DNA of 64,000 nucleotides, from assembly GCF_025917685.1 (NCBI RefSeq), contig NZ_CP089518.1, positions 1,923,001-1,987,000 on the forward strand, read 5' to 3'. Origin of the DNA: Bacillus cereus. Lineage in GTDB: Bacteria > Bacillota > Bacilli > Bacillales > Bacillaceae_G. The notes under the pieces were generated by a model. It saw only the letters and a program-made list of their open reading frames with translations. It did not search any database and was not told the origin of the DNA. Within the stretch, counting starts at the first letter, position 1. Every line of letters begins with the position of its first letter. This document shows positions 25,892-34,450 of this stretch, piece after piece. Made by a program: the position numbers and the translations under genes.

Positions 25892-26638
25892 TTGATCGCT
25901 TCTATCAGTAAAATTTGTAAAATTCTAAATTGTTTTACGAGTGATGAGCCTGTACTAGGTAATTCTGAAATAGCGGAAAAACTAAATATGAATGCAAGTA
26001 CGGTTCATCACCTTGTTCGTACGTTGTGTGCAGAAGGAATGCTCATTCAAGATGAGCAAAGAAAATATAGATTAGGCTGGAAATTGTTAGAGTGGGGAAA
26101 CCAGGTTATGTTTCAGCAAGAGATTTATAGCGGAGCAATTCCACTTGTAGAAGAGCTGGTTAGAAATTTTAATGGGACTGTGCATATTGGTATGTATGAT
26201 CGTGGTGATGTCGTATTTATTTTGAAAGTTTCATCAAGGGAATCAGTTCAAATTTCAACACATGTTGGATCAAGAGAGCCTGCATATTGTACAAGTACAG
26301 GGAAAGTGTTGCTTTCGTTTCATTCATCTTCATTAGAATGTACGTCAGAAAAAGAACTTTTACGACGAGCCCCTAATACAATTACTTGCGTGAAACAATT
26401 TCAAGTGGAGTTACAGAAGATTCGTAAACAAGGATATTCAATTAGTGATAATGAAAATGAACATGGACTATATGGAATTGCTGCTCCAATTCGATCTTAT
26501 ACTGGCAGAACTATTGCGGCGCTTAATATTGTTGGTCCCATATCATATATGCAGGGAAGTAAACGTGAAATCATAATTCAAAGTGTGATGAATACAGCAA
26601 ATTTGATTTCAAAGGAATTTGGTTATTTAGAAATCTAA
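25892..26638 (+). CDS. IclR-family transcriptional regulator
   Basis: 248 residues. N-terminal winged helix-turn-helix (about 5-65; NSEIAEKLNMNASTVHHLVR is the recognition region) and a C-terminal IclR effector domain (about 75-245), with the typical GSREPAYCTSTGKVLLS and ENEHGLYGIAAPI segments. IclR proteins control aromatic catabolic operons and respond to pathway metabolites. Placed between the monooxygenase and the ring-cleavage genes, it is the obvious local regulator. The start is TTG at 25892 with GGGGAGGTAAATGA ahead. The effector is not known. Confidence 0.9.
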   Translation: MIASISKICKILNCFTSDEPVLGNSEIAEKLNMNASTVHHLVRTLCAEGMLIQDEQRKYRLGWKLLEWGNQVMFQQEIYSGAIPLVEELVRNFNGTVHIGMYDRGDVVFILKVSSRESVQISTHVGSREPAYCTSTGKVLLSFHSSSLECTSEKELLRRAPNTITCVKQFQVELQKIRKQGYSISDNENEHGLYGIAAPIRSYTGRTIAALNIVGPISYMQGSKREIIIQSVMNTANLISKEFGYLEI

Positions 26639-26654
26639 CTCTAGAAGAAGAGAG

Positions 26655-26978
26655 ATGAGAATCATTTATATACATGAGCAGTGTATACCTGAATTAACGA
26701 AATCAATTGTTACAATTGGTGCTTTTGATGGTGTACATAAAGGCCATCAAACTGTTATTAAAAATGCTGTTGAGAAGGCAAAGGAATTAAAGATAACAAA
26801 TGTTGTGTATACATTTGATCCACCACCACGTTTTTATTTTCAAGGGGCGCAAATATTAACAGCCATTGAAGAGAAGGTGAGCGAATATCTTCAACAAGAA
26901 TTAGAAATTATGTATGTCATGGAGAGTTGCAAAAGTCTAGCTCTTTACTCGGTTAGTCTTTTAAAACGATATAAATAG
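26655..26978 (+). pseudogene. Decayed FAD-synthetase (RibF-like) gene of the anthranilate operon
   Basis: The first 72 codons are a normal FMN adenylyltransferase start: TIGAFDGVHKGHQTVI (HxGH site) and VVYTFDPPPRFYF, then ILTAIEEKV. The frame then continues into an unrelated-looking tail and stops at 26978. Shifted by one frame, the bases from about 26880 read RISSTRIRNYV and then HGELQKSSSLLG before a TAG at 26954. That is the C-terminal ISSTRIR motif of the same family. So about 80 codons of the central domain are missing, the frame changes at the joint and the end is cut off. Intact relatives serve as FAD suppliers for anthranilate 3-monooxygenase. Confidence 0.75.
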
Positions 26979-27002
26979 AAGGAATAAAGAGGAGGAAATA
27001 AT

Positions 27003-27542
27003 ATGTCTAAAACATTGCAATCTTTTAATTTACTAAAATGGATTGATGAGAATAAGGAGTTATTGAAGCCGCCAGTAAATAATAAAGTTATTTGGCAAGA
27101 TTCGGAATTTATCGCCATGATATTAGGTGGTCCAAATAGAAGACGTGATTTCCACGTAGATCCTTCAGATGAATTTTTCTATCAAATTAAAGGTGAATGT
27201 TATGTGGAGTGTATTACAGAGGAAGGTAAGCGGGAAGTCGTCACAGTAAAAGAAGGGGATGTATTTATGCTGCCAGCAATGGTACCACATTCACCACATC
27301 GTGTTGCTAATACATTTGGGCTAGTAATTGAAAGAAAACGTAGCCAAGGAGAACTTGAGGATTTCGTTTGGTTCTGTGACGAGTGTAATCATGAAATGCA
27401 TCGTGTACGTGTTCAATTAAATGATATCGAAAAACAAGTAAAAGAAGCAATTCATAGTTTTAATTCAAATAAGGAAATTCGAGCGTGTAAGAACTGCGGT
27501 CACATTATGCCAGAAGAAGTGGAGGAATGGAAGTGCGAATAG
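27003..27542 (+). CDS. nbaC: 3-hydroxyanthranilate 3,4-dioxygenase, bacterial type
   Basis: 179-residue cupin extradiol dioxygenase. The metal ligands are recognisable as His51 and Glu57 (HVDPSDEFFY) and a third His near 96 (VPHSPHRVAN). Four cysteines at 125, 128, 162 and 165 make the extra rubredoxin-like iron site found in bacterial but not animal enzymes. It opens the ring of 3-hydroxyanthranilate to 2-amino-3-carboxymuconate semialdehyde (ACMS). The ATG follows AAGAGGAGGAAATAAT. The 3' end overlaps the decarboxylase gene by 10 bases. It is the committing step of this operon. Confidence 0.95.
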   Translation: MSKTLQSFNLLKWIDENKELLKPPVNNKVIWQDSEFIAMILGGPNRRRDFHVDPSDEFFYQIKGECYVECITEEGKREVVTVKEGDVFMLPAMVPHSPHRVANTFGLVIERKRSQGELEDFVWFCDECNHEMHRVRVQLNDIEKQVKEAIHSFNSNKEIRACKNCGHIMPEEVEEWKCE

Positions 27543-28564
27543 ATTTTCATACACATATTATTCCTGAAACTTTTCCGGATTTTGAAGAGAAGTTTGGTGG
27601 CGGTCGTTGGCCGATATTAAATCGGACTTGTACATGTGGTGCAAGTATTATGGTTGGAGGTAAAAACTTTCGTGACGTTACAGACCAAGTCTGGTGCCCT
27701 AAGAAAAGAATTGAAGATATGGACCGTGAAGGTGTAGATATTCAAGTTTTATCGCCAATCCCTGTTACATTTTCGTATTGGGCAAAACCAGAGGAAGCCG
27801 AAAGTATGGCACGTATTCAAAATGATTTTATTGCAGAAACAGTTTCAGCACATCCAGATCGTTTTGTAGGGTTAGGAACAGTTCCGATGCAAGATGGAGA
27901 AACTGCAATTCGTGAAATGGAGCGTTGTATAACGGAATTAAATTTACATGGTATTGAAATTGGCACAAACGTAAATGGTAAAAATTTAGATGATCCATCG
28001 TTTATTGAATTCTTTCGAATGGCTGAAAAATGGCAAGTTCCGATTTTTATTCATCCATGGGAAACATTAGGGCGCGATAGAATGCCACATCATAATTTTA
28101 TGTATACAGTTGGGATGCCAAGTGAAACAGCACTTGCGGCAGCTACACTAATATGTAGTGGGATAATGGAGAAATTTCCACGGTTAAAGGTTTGTTTTGC
28201 ACATGGGGGAGGGTCTTTCCCATATATTTTGCCAAGATTAGATCAAGGATGGAAAGTATGGCCACATTTACGGCTGACTACATACCCTCCTAGTTATTAT
28301 GCAAAGAAATTTTATTTTGATTCTTTAAATTATGATCCTATTAATTTGAAATATATGATTGAAAGATTTGGACATGAAAAGATTTTCATGGGTTCAGATT
28401 ATCCATTTTTATTGCGAGAAGTTGATCCGGGAAAAGTGATTGATGAAACAGTCGGTTTATCGGAGGAACAAAAAGCAGCGATGCTTGGGGGGAATGCTGC
28501 GGGATTTTTAAATATTGATATAAAGAAACGAGGTGTAGCATATGCAGAGATTACAAACACCTGA
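27533..28564 (+). CDS. nbaD: 2-amino-3-carboxymuconate-6-semialdehyde decarboxylase
   Basis: 343 residues of the amidohydrolase superfamily, ACMSD type. Metal-site residues: His6 and His8 (DFHTHI), a third His in FIHPWETLG, His in CFAHGGGSFPY and Asp in GSDYPF. It removes CO2 from ACMS to give 2-aminomuconate semialdehyde, diverting flux from quinolinate and NAD synthesis. I preferred GTG 27533 because GGAGG has correct spacing to it, while ATG 27527 is 1 base from the site. It overlaps the dioxygenase gene upstream and the RidA gene downstream, so translation is coupled. Confidence 0.95.
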   Translation: MRIDFHTHIIPETFPDFEEKFGGGRWPILNRTCTCGASIMVGGKNFRDVTDQVWCPKKRIEDMDREGVDIQVLSPIPVTFSYWAKPEEAESMARIQNDFIAETVSAHPDRFVGLGTVPMQDGETAIREMERCITELNLHGIEIGTNVNGKNLDDPSFIEFFRMAEKWQVPIFIHPWETLGRDRMPHHNFMYTVGMPSETALAAATLICSGIMEKFPRLKVCFAHGGGSFPYILPRLDQGWKVWPHLRLTTYPPSYYAKKFYFDSLNYDPINLKYMIERFGHEKIFMGSDYPFLLREVDPGKVIDETVGLSEEQKAAMLGGNAAGFLNIDIKKRGVAYAEITNT

Positions 28565-29000
28565 GAGCAAATTAAGTGAGTTAGGAATCACACTACCAGC
28601 TATCCGCCCAGCAGTTGGAAATTATGTGAGTTGTGTAAAAGTAGGTAACTTATTGTTTACTGCTGGACAAGGGGTAGATGAGTATCATGGGAAATTAGGA
28701 AAGGATATTTCAATTGATGAAGGATATAAAGCAGCAAGACAATCAATGTTGAATTTATTGAGTGTTGTGAGAAACGAACTAGGTGATTTAAATAAGGTGA
28801 AACAAGTTGTAAAGCTGCTTGGTTTTGTAAATAGTACGGAAGATTTTATTAATCAGCCAAAAGTAATGAACGGGGCATCTGATGTATTAGTAGATATTTT
28901 TGGGGAAAAGGGAAAACACGCCCGATCTGCAGTCGGTATGGCTCAATTACCTAATAACACAACAATTGAAATTGAGATGGTTTTAGAAATTGAGGAATAG
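28542..29000 (+). CDS. nbaF: RidA/YjgF-family 2-aminomuconate deaminase
   Basis: 152 residues of the RidA-like YjgH group. VGNLLFTAGQG near residue 37 and the conserved basic site HARSAVGMAQLPNN near 129 are the family landmarks. The domain catalyses deamination of 2-aminomuconate to 4-oxalocrotonate in the 2-nitrobenzoate (nba) and aminophenol (amn) pathways, and its place in this operon fits exactly. It starts 22 bases inside the end of the decarboxylase gene, behind ACGAGGTGTAGCAT. A general imine-deaminase role is the alternative. Confidence 0.9.
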   Translation: MQRLQTPESKLSELGITLPAIRPAVGNYVSCVKVGNLLFTAGQGVDEYHGKLGKDISIDEGYKAARQSMLNLLSVVRNELGDLNKVKQVVKLLGFVNSTEDFINQPKVMNGASDVLVDIFGEKGKHARSAVGMAQLPNNTTIEIEMVLEIEE

Positions 29001-29012
29001 GAGGTAAGGAAG

Positions 29013-30482
29013 GTGAACAAAGAATTATTAGCTGACAAAATGAAAGTAAAAGATGCGAAATTGTTTATTGATGGACAATATGTGGATTCCATATCTGGCG
29101 AAACATTTGATACGTTCAATCCAGCGACGAATAGAAAGCTTGCTTCTATTGCAAAGGCAAATGAAGAGGATACAAAAAGAGCAATTGATGTGGCAGAACG
29201 TACATTTAAAAGCGGCATTTGGAGTAAAATTCCTGTGGAAGAGCGGTCGAATATTTTATGTAAAATGTCAGATTTGATTATGGAAAGAGTGGATGAACTA
29301 GCGTATATAGAAACTCTTGATGTTGGGAAACCGATTAAAGAAAGTAAAGGATTCGATATACCACGTTCGGCTCATAATTTTCGCTTCTTTGCTGAAATGG
29401 CTAAATATATGGTGCATGAGCATTATGACAAACATAACTTTATGTCATATGCAAAGTATGCTCCCGCGGGAGTGACCAGTTTAATCATTCCTTGGAATTT
29501 GCCATTTATGCAAATGACGTGGAAAGCATCAGCTGCACTTGCTTCTGGTAATACTGTTGTTGTCAAACCAGCCTCCTATACTCCATTAAGTGCAGTTATG
29601 CTCGGTGAAATTGCAAATGATGCAGGACTACCTCCAGGTGTACTTAATATTATTACAGGTCCAGGGAATACTGTCGGGACAAAAATGACAACACATCCAG
29701 CTGTAAGAAGAATTTCATTTGTTGGAGAAAGTAATACAGGAAAAACAATTATGCGTAATGCATCAGAAAACTTAATACCTGTTTCGTTAGAATTAGGGGG
29801 TAAATCAGCAAATATCGTATTTGAAGATGCAGATTTAGATGAAGCGGTACAAGGATCGATTGAAGCTATTTATCGGAACCAAGGAGAAATTTGTTTAGCT
29901 GGTTCAAGATTACTTGTGCAAGAAAGTGTATATGAACAGTTTTTAGAGAAATTTGTAGCGGCTGTAAAAAGAATAAAAGTGGGAGATCCTCTTTCTGAAG
30001 ATACAGATATGGGAGCGCTTGTATCAAAATCTCATTTAGAAACAGTTGATCGTTATGTAGAAATAGGAATTTCAGAAGGGGCAAAATTAGCCTATGGTGG
30101 AAAAAGAGTGGAGAGTCTAGTAGAAGGAAACTTTTATGAACCTACTATTCTATATGATGTCGATAATAGTATGCGTGTAGCGCAAGAAGAGATATTTGGC
30201 CCAGTTCTAGTTGTTATTCCATTTAAAACGGAAGAGGATGCAATTCGCATTGCGAATGATTCCATTTATGGACTAGCTGGAGTTGTTTGGACAAATAATC
30301 TTAGACGAGCGCAACGAGTGGTTTCACAAATCGATTCAGGCTTACTTTGGATTAATTGTTGGTATGTTCGAGATTTACGTACTCCATTTGGCGGTTCGAA
30401 GGCGAGTGGGATTGGTAGAGAAGGTGGACGTCATAGTTTCGAATTTTATACGGAAGCTAAGACGGTTACGATGAAATTATAA
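29013..30482 (+). CDS. nbaE: 2-aminomuconate-6-semialdehyde dehydrogenase
   Basis: 489-residue NAD-dependent aldehyde dehydrogenase. Conserved parts are IIPWNLPFMQMTWK, the NAD loop FVGESNTGKT, the catalytic Glu in ELGGKSANIVFEDADLDEA and the catalytic Cys in NQGEICLAGSRLL. By position it oxidises 2-aminomuconate semialdehyde to 2-aminomuconate. The start is GTG 29013, 12 bases after the deaminase stop, behind AGGAGGTAAGGAAG. All key residues are present, so it should be active. The exact substrate is from context. Confidence 0.93.
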   Translation: MNKELLADKMKVKDAKLFIDGQYVDSISGETFDTFNPATNRKLASIAKANEEDTKRAIDVAERTFKSGIWSKIPVEERSNILCKMSDLIMERVDELAYIETLDVGKPIKESKGFDIPRSAHNFRFFAEMAKYMVHEHYDKHNFMSYAKYAPAGVTSLIIPWNLPFMQMTWKASAALASGNTVVVKPASYTPLSAVMLGEIANDAGLPPGVLNIITGPGNTVGTKMTTHPAVRRISFVGESNTGKTIMRNASENLIPVSLELGGKSANIVFEDADLDEAVQGSIEAIYRNQGEICLAGSRLLVQESVYEQFLEKFVAAVKRIKVGDPLSEDTDMGALVSKSHLETVDRYVEIGISEGAKLAYGGKRVESLVEGNFYEPTILYDVDNSMRVAQEEIFGPVLVVIPFKTEEDAIRIANDSIYGLAGVVWTNNLRRAQRVVSQIDSGLLWINCWYVRDLRTPFGGSKASGIGREGGRHSFEFYTEAKTVTMKL

Positions 30483-30508
30483 AGGTGATGTTTTAACTTA
30501 AAGTTCAA

Positions 30509-30554
30509 AGCTCCCATCTGACATTTATGGAAATAAAATAGTTAGGTGGGGGCT
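30509..30554 (+). other. Intra-operon hairpin
   Basis: AGCTCCCATCTGAC and GTTAGGTGGGGGCT can form a 14-pair stem with G-U pairs and an 18-base loop. It sits in a 127-base gap between the dehydrogenase and hydratase genes. No T run follows, so it is more likely a processing or stability element than a terminator. Confidence 0.5.
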
Positions 30555-30609
30555 AGTTATCATGTCATTGATTGGGGATATATAAATTTAAAAAATGAGG
30601 TGAAAGCAA

Positions 30610-31383
30610 TTGTTAATTAAAGAATTAGCTGATGAACTATTACAAGCTGAAAATTCACGAGTAGGGATACCTCCTTTTACTGAGAGATATGCTAATTTAT
30701 CTGTTGAGGATGCTTATAATATTCAGCTTGAAGTAGTAGAAAGAAAGTTGGAGAATGGGCGTTGTGTAATTGGAAAGAAAGTTGGACTTACGAGTGTTGC
30801 GATGCAGCAGATGCTTGGGGTAAATGAACCAGATTATGGACATTTACTAGATGATATGAAGATAGAAAATGGTAGTGAAATTTCAATAAGTTCCTTTGTA
30901 TCTCCCAAAATAGAGGCAGAAATAGGGTTTGTTTTAGCAGAAGACTTAAATGGGCCTAATATTACATATGTTGACGTACTAATGGCGACGAAATATGTAG
31001 TGCCTACACTTGAAATTATTGATAGTCGAATTGCTGATTGGAAAATTCGGCTTGCTGATACAGTGGCGGATAATGGATCGTCGGCAAAAGTTGTAATTGG
31101 TGATACATTCTCTAGTGTTGATAAAGTAGATTTACGTACAACCGGAATGACACTTTATAAAAATAAGAGTTTAATTGCAACGGGTGCTGGTGCGGCTGCA
31201 TTAGGGCATCCTGCGCAAGCTGTTGCTTGGCTAGCTAATAAACTTCATGAGTTTAATATTGGATTAAAAGCAGGGGAGTTAATTTTACCAGGTGCGTTAT
31301 CTGGTGCAGTCTCAGTAAATAGTAAAGATAGTATTCAAGCTGATTTCGGTTCACTCGGATCGGTTTCTGTTACCTTCATATAG
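30610..31383 (+). CDS. 2-keto-4-pentenoate (2-oxopent-4-enoate) hydratase
   Basis: 257 residues of the hydratase/decarboxylase (MhpD/XylJ) family. The KVGLTSVAMQQMLGVNEPDYG segment, the metal-site PKIEAEIGFVLAEDL and the C-terminal GHPAQAVAWLANKL are family markers. It adds water to 2-oxopent-4-enoate to give 4-hydroxy-2-oxovalerate. It resembles the protein encoded at 33328, and I name this one the hydratase and that one the decarboxylase by operon order and sequence feel; the two calls could be swapped. The start is TTG 30610 behind GAGGTGAAAGCAA. Confidence 0.85.
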   Translation: MLIKELADELLQAENSRVGIPPFTERYANLSVEDAYNIQLEVVERKLENGRCVIGKKVGLTSVAMQQMLGVNEPDYGHLLDDMKIENGSEISISSFVSPKIEAEIGFVLAEDLNGPNITYVDVLMATKYVVPTLEIIDSRIADWKIRLADTVADNGSSAKVVIGDTFSSVDKVDLRTTGMTLYKNKSLIATGAGAAALGHPAQAVAWLANKLHEFNIGLKAGELILPGALSGAVSVNSKDSIQADFGSLGSVSVTFI

Positions 31384-31412
31384 ATTAAAGGATTGAAAAA
31401 GGAGGGATAGAT

Positions 31413-32312
31413 GTGGAGAAAGTAAAGGTAGCTATTATTGGATCAGGTAATATTGGCACGGATTTAATGTATAAATTAAGAAAAAGTGAAGTCATAGAGC
31501 TGAATGCCATGATCGGAATAGATTCGGAATCGGATGGTTTAAAGCGAGCAAAAGAAGCGGGATACGAGGTTTTTGATAATGGAATACAAGCAATTATTGA
31601 TAATCCAAGTTTAGCTGATATTGTATTTGATGCAACTTCAGCTAAAGCACATAGTTATCATGCAAAAGTATTAGGAGAACTTGGAAAAATAGTAATTGAC
31701 TTAACACCTGCTGCATATGGACCGTTCGTTTGCCCTGCTATACAAAATAATAATTTTGTAGATAAGCAAAACGTTAATATGATTACGTGCGGGGGACAAG
31801 CAACGATTCCGATTGTTTATGCTATTAATGAGGTAGCAAATGTTACATATGCAGAGATAGTTGCTACAATTTCAAGTTTAAGTGCTGGTCCAGGTACACG
31901 GGCAAATATTGATGAGTTTACTATTACCACAAAGCGTGGAATTGAAGAAGTTGGTGGAGCAGACAGCGGGAAAGCACTTATTATATTAAATCCTGCAGAC
32001 CCGCCTATTTTAATGAGAGATACAGTATATTGTGAAGTTGAAAATATGGATGAATTTTCTATCCAAGAAGCTATTTATAAGATGGTTGAAGTAGTGAAGC
32101 GATATGTTCCGGGTTATTCTTTAAAACAAGAGCCGATGTTTGATGGGAATCGAGTAACTGTATTTTTAGAGGTTGAAGGAGCTGGAGATTATTTTCCCCC
32201 TTATGCCGGTAATTTAGATATTATGACAGCGGCGGCATTAAAAGTAGGTGAAGAATTTGCCGTGCAAATCATTTCGGAGAAGAAAAGAGGTGTAATGAAT
32301 GAGGCGAAATAG
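31413..32312 (+). CDS. Acetaldehyde dehydrogenase, acylating
   Basis: 299 residues of the MhpF/BphJ/NbaJ type. The NAD site is GSGNIG at residues 10-15 and the catalytic cysteine is Cys126 in [11 protein letters not shown]. It converts acetaldehyde plus CoA and NAD to acetyl-CoA and works in a channelling complex with the aldolase encoded next. The genes overlap by 14 bases, as is usual for this pair. The start is GTG 31413 with GGAGGGATAGAT ahead. Confidence 0.95.
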   Translation: MEKVKVAIIGSGNIGTDLMYKLRKSEVIELNAMIGIDSESDGLKRAKEAGYEVFDNGIQAIIDNPSLADIVFDATSAKAHSYHAKVLGELGKIVIDLTPAAYGPFVCPAIQNNNFVDKQNVNMITCGGQATIPIVYAINEVANVTYAEIVATISSLSAGPGTRANIDEFTITTKRGIEEVGGADSGKALIILNPADPPILMRDTVYCEVENMDEFSIQEAIYKMVEVVKRYVPGYSLKQEPMFDGNRVTVFLEVEGAGDYFPPYAGNLDIMTAAALKVGEEFAVQIISEKKRGVMNEAK

Positions 32313-33324
32313 TGAAATGCCAGTGAAAATAACGGAAGTTTGTTTACGTGATGGAAGCCATGTAATGAAACATCAATTTACAGAAGAACAAGTTCGATCT
32401 GTTACAAGGGCATTAGATGAGGCTGGTATGCATTATATCGAAGTGAGTCATGGGGATGGCTTAGGAGGATCCACATTACAATATGGAAAGTCGTTAGTTA
32501 ATGAAATGAAGCTGATTGAAGCAGCGGTAGATGAGTGTAAACAAGCTAAAGTAGCTGTTTTATTAATTCCCGGCATTGGAACGATCTATGAATTAAAGCA
32601 AGCTGCAAGTATTGGTGCGAAAATTGTTCGTGTAGCAACGCATGTAACAGAAGCTGATGTTTCAGCTCAGCATATTCAATTTGCGCGTGAGTTAGGAATG
32701 GAAGTATGCGGTTTTTTAATGATGGCACATTCTGCACCGGTTGAAAAGTTAGTAGAACAAGCAAAGCTTATGGAAGGTTATGGTGCAGAAGCAGTTTATG
32801 TAACAGATTCAGCGGGGGCTTTATTGCCTCATGAAGTACGTGAACGTATCCGTGCTTTGCGTCAATCTTTAAATATTGAAATTGGTTTCCATGGTCATAA
32901 TAACCTTTCTGTTGCAGTAGCGAATACAGTGGCGGCAATTGAAGAAGGTGCGACACGTATTGACGGAAGCGTGCGGTGTCTTGGAGCTGGAGCTGGAAAT
33001 GCCCAAACAGAAGTATTGCTCGCTGTTTTAGATCGTATCGGATATAAGCTAGATATAGATTTATATAAGATGATGGACTTGGCTGAGGATGTTGTTGCGC
33101 CTTTATTGCCAGCACCACAAGAAATTCAAAAAGGTAGTCTTGTAATGGGATATGCTGGTGTATACTCTAGCTTTTTATTACATGCTGAAAGAGCGGCAAA
33201 ACGATTTAATGTAGATGCCCGTGATATTTTAATAGAACTGGGGAAAAGAAAAGTAGTTGGAGGACAAGAGGATATGATTTTAGATGTAGCGGCAGAATTA
33301 GCAAAGATAAAAATGGGGGTGTAA
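32299..33324 (+). CDS. 4-hydroxy-2-oxovalerate aldolase
   Basis: 341 residues of the HMGL-like TIM-barrel aldolase family (MhpE/BphI/NbaI). The N-terminal [13 protein letters not shown] carries the catalytic Arg and metal-binding Asp, and GFHGHNNLS supplies the HxH metal ligands. The C-terminal DRE-TIM communication domain lies at about 285-340. It splits 4-hydroxy-2-oxovalerate into pyruvate and acetaldehyde, which passes to the dehydrogenase. The ATG at 32299 lies in the 3' end of the preceding gene behind GAGGTGTAATGA. The decarboxylase gene follows 3 bases after its stop. Confidence 0.95.
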   Translation: MRRNSEMPVKITEVCLRDGSHVMKHQFTEEQVRSVTRALDEAGMHYIEVSHGDGLGGSTLQYGKSLVNEMKLIEAAVDECKQAKVAVLLIPGIGTIYELKQAASIGAKIVRVATHVTEADVSAQHIQFARELGMEVCGFLMMAHSAPVEKLVEQAKLMEGYGAEAVYVTDSAGALLPHEVRERIRALRQSLNIEIGFHGHNNLSVAVANTVAAIEEGATRIDGSVRCLGAGAGNAQTEVLLAVLDRIGYKLDIDLYKMMDLAEDVVAPLLPAPQEIQKGSLVMGYAGVYSSFLLHAERAAKRFNVDARDILIELGKRKVVGGQEDMILDVAAELAKIKMGV

Positions 33325-33327
33325 CAT

Positions 33328-34116
33328 ATGGCTTTAGTGAAAGGGGCAGATTTAGAAATTATTGACTATTTACTTCAAGCTGAAAAGGAAAGGAAAGAAG
33401 TAGTAAAAGTAACGGATAAGCACCCAGATTTAACAGTAGAGGATGCTTATAAATTACAAAAATGTTTAATTGAACAGAAAATGAACGAAGGTTCTAAAAG
33501 AGTTGGTGTGAAACTTGGGTTAACGAGTAAAGCAAAACAACAAATGATGGGTATTGATGAAGCGATATACGGATATTTATTGGAAGATATGTTAGCGTTC
33601 GAATGGGAGCCATTGCAATACGAAACATTGATTCATCCAAAAGTAGAACCAGAGATTGCTTTTTTAATAGGTGAGGATTTACAGGGAACGAATGTGACAG
33701 CAGATGATGTATTAAAGGCAACAAAATATGTTGCGCCAGCTTTAGAGATTATTGATAGCAGGTATTTAAATTTTAAATTTACATTACCTGATGTAATAGC
33801 AGATAATTGTTCATCTTCAAAGTTTTTATTGGGAAGTAGATGGATGGATGCTAAAGAAATAGACTTAGCTAGTGTAGGGATGGTTATGTCGAAAAATGGT
33901 AAGATTGCTACAACTGGAACGGGGGCAGCAGTGCTGGGACATCCAGCAGAGGCAATTGCTTGGGCGGTAAATAAACTTGGTTTACAAAATGAAGGATTTA
34001 AAAAAGGTGATATTGTATTAAGTGGAGCATTATCTGAAGCGATTGCATTTAAAGCAGGAGATTCCATAATTGCACAATTTGATGATTTAGGAAGTGTAGC
34101 GATGTTTTGTGAATAA
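33328..34116 (+). CDS. 4-oxalocrotonate (2-oxo-3-hexenedioate) decarboxylase
   Basis: 262 residues of the hydratase/decarboxylase superfamily, paralogous to the gene at 30610 (shared KxGLTSxAxQQMxGxxE and GHPAEAIAWAVNKLG). The PKVEPEIAFLIGEDL block gives the Glu metal ligands. In meta-cleavage pathways it decarboxylates the keto form of 4-oxalocrotonate to 2-oxopent-4-enoate, usually in a complex with the hydratase. The start is 3 bases after the aldolase stop with GGGGGTG ahead. Substrate from context. Confidence 0.88.
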   Translation: MALVKGADLEIIDYLLQAEKERKEVVKVTDKHPDLTVEDAYKLQKCLIEQKMNEGSKRVGVKLGLTSKAKQQMMGIDEAIYGYLLEDMLAFEWEPLQYETLIHPKVEPEIAFLIGEDLQGTNVTADDVLKATKYVAPALEIIDSRYLNFKFTLPDVIADNCSSSKFLLGSRWMDAKEIDLASVGMVMSKNGKIATTGTGAAVLGHPAEAIAWAVNKLGLQNEGFKKGDIVLSGALSEAIAFKAGDSIIAQFDDLGSVAMFCE

Positions 34117-34137
34117 ATAGTAAAGTGAGAGATAAAA

Positions 34138-34332
34138 ATGCCAATTATACAAATTCAAATAATAGAAGGTAGAAAGCAGGAGCAAATTCAAAATCTAATA
34201 TTTGATGTTACAGAGGCAGTTGCGAAAAACTTAGATGTAGATGTTGGACGAGTGCGTGTTTTAGTGAATGAAATCCCGAGTTCACATTGGGGAGTAGGAG
34301 GAAGGTCTAAAGCTAGTTTAGATGAAAAATAG
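34138..34332 (+). CDS. 4-oxalocrotonate tautomerase
   Basis: 64 residues. After removal of Met, the N-terminal Pro1 is the catalytic base, and the length, the PIIQIQIIEGR start and the IPSSHWGVGG loop match the 4-OT family. The conserved Arg11 is present. The enzyme interconverts the enol and keto forms of 2-oxohexenedioate, feeding the decarboxylase just upstream. AAGTGAGAG precedes the ATG. It is the last gene of the island, and a terminator follows at once. Confidence 0.92.
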   Translation: MPIIQIQIIEGRKQEQIQNLIFDVTEAVAKNLDVDVGRVRVLVNEIPSSHWGVGGRSKASLDEK

Positions 34333-34340
34333 GTGTTAAC

Positions 34341-34388
34341 AAAAGCAATTTTCATTCATTTTAGAATGGGGATTGCTTTTGTTATTTT
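34341..34388 (+). terminator. Terminator of the anthranilate operon
   Basis: AAAAGCAATTTTCATTC and GAATGGGGATTGCTTTT pair with G-U bonds around TTTAG-type loop bases, followed by GTTATTTT. Confidence 0.8.
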
Positions 34389-34450
34389 GAAAATTTTTAA
34401 TAATATGTTAAAATCTAATCTTGGTTTTAAGTTGATAAGGGGGAATAAGC

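Noticed and set aside
32768..33118. 116-codon minus-strand frame opposite the aldolase
   Set aside because: Low-complexity Leu/Gln/His-rich translation typical of an antisense shadow.
33633..34067. 144-codon minus-strand frame opposite the decarboxylase
   Set aside because: It is the shadow of a real, conserved plus-strand gene in the operon.
24270..34332. Recent horizontal transfer of the aromatic island by a mobile element
   Set aside because: No transposase, integrase, attachment repeats or flanking tRNA were seen, and base composition looks like the neighbourhood by eye. Presence/absence comparison across strains would be needed.
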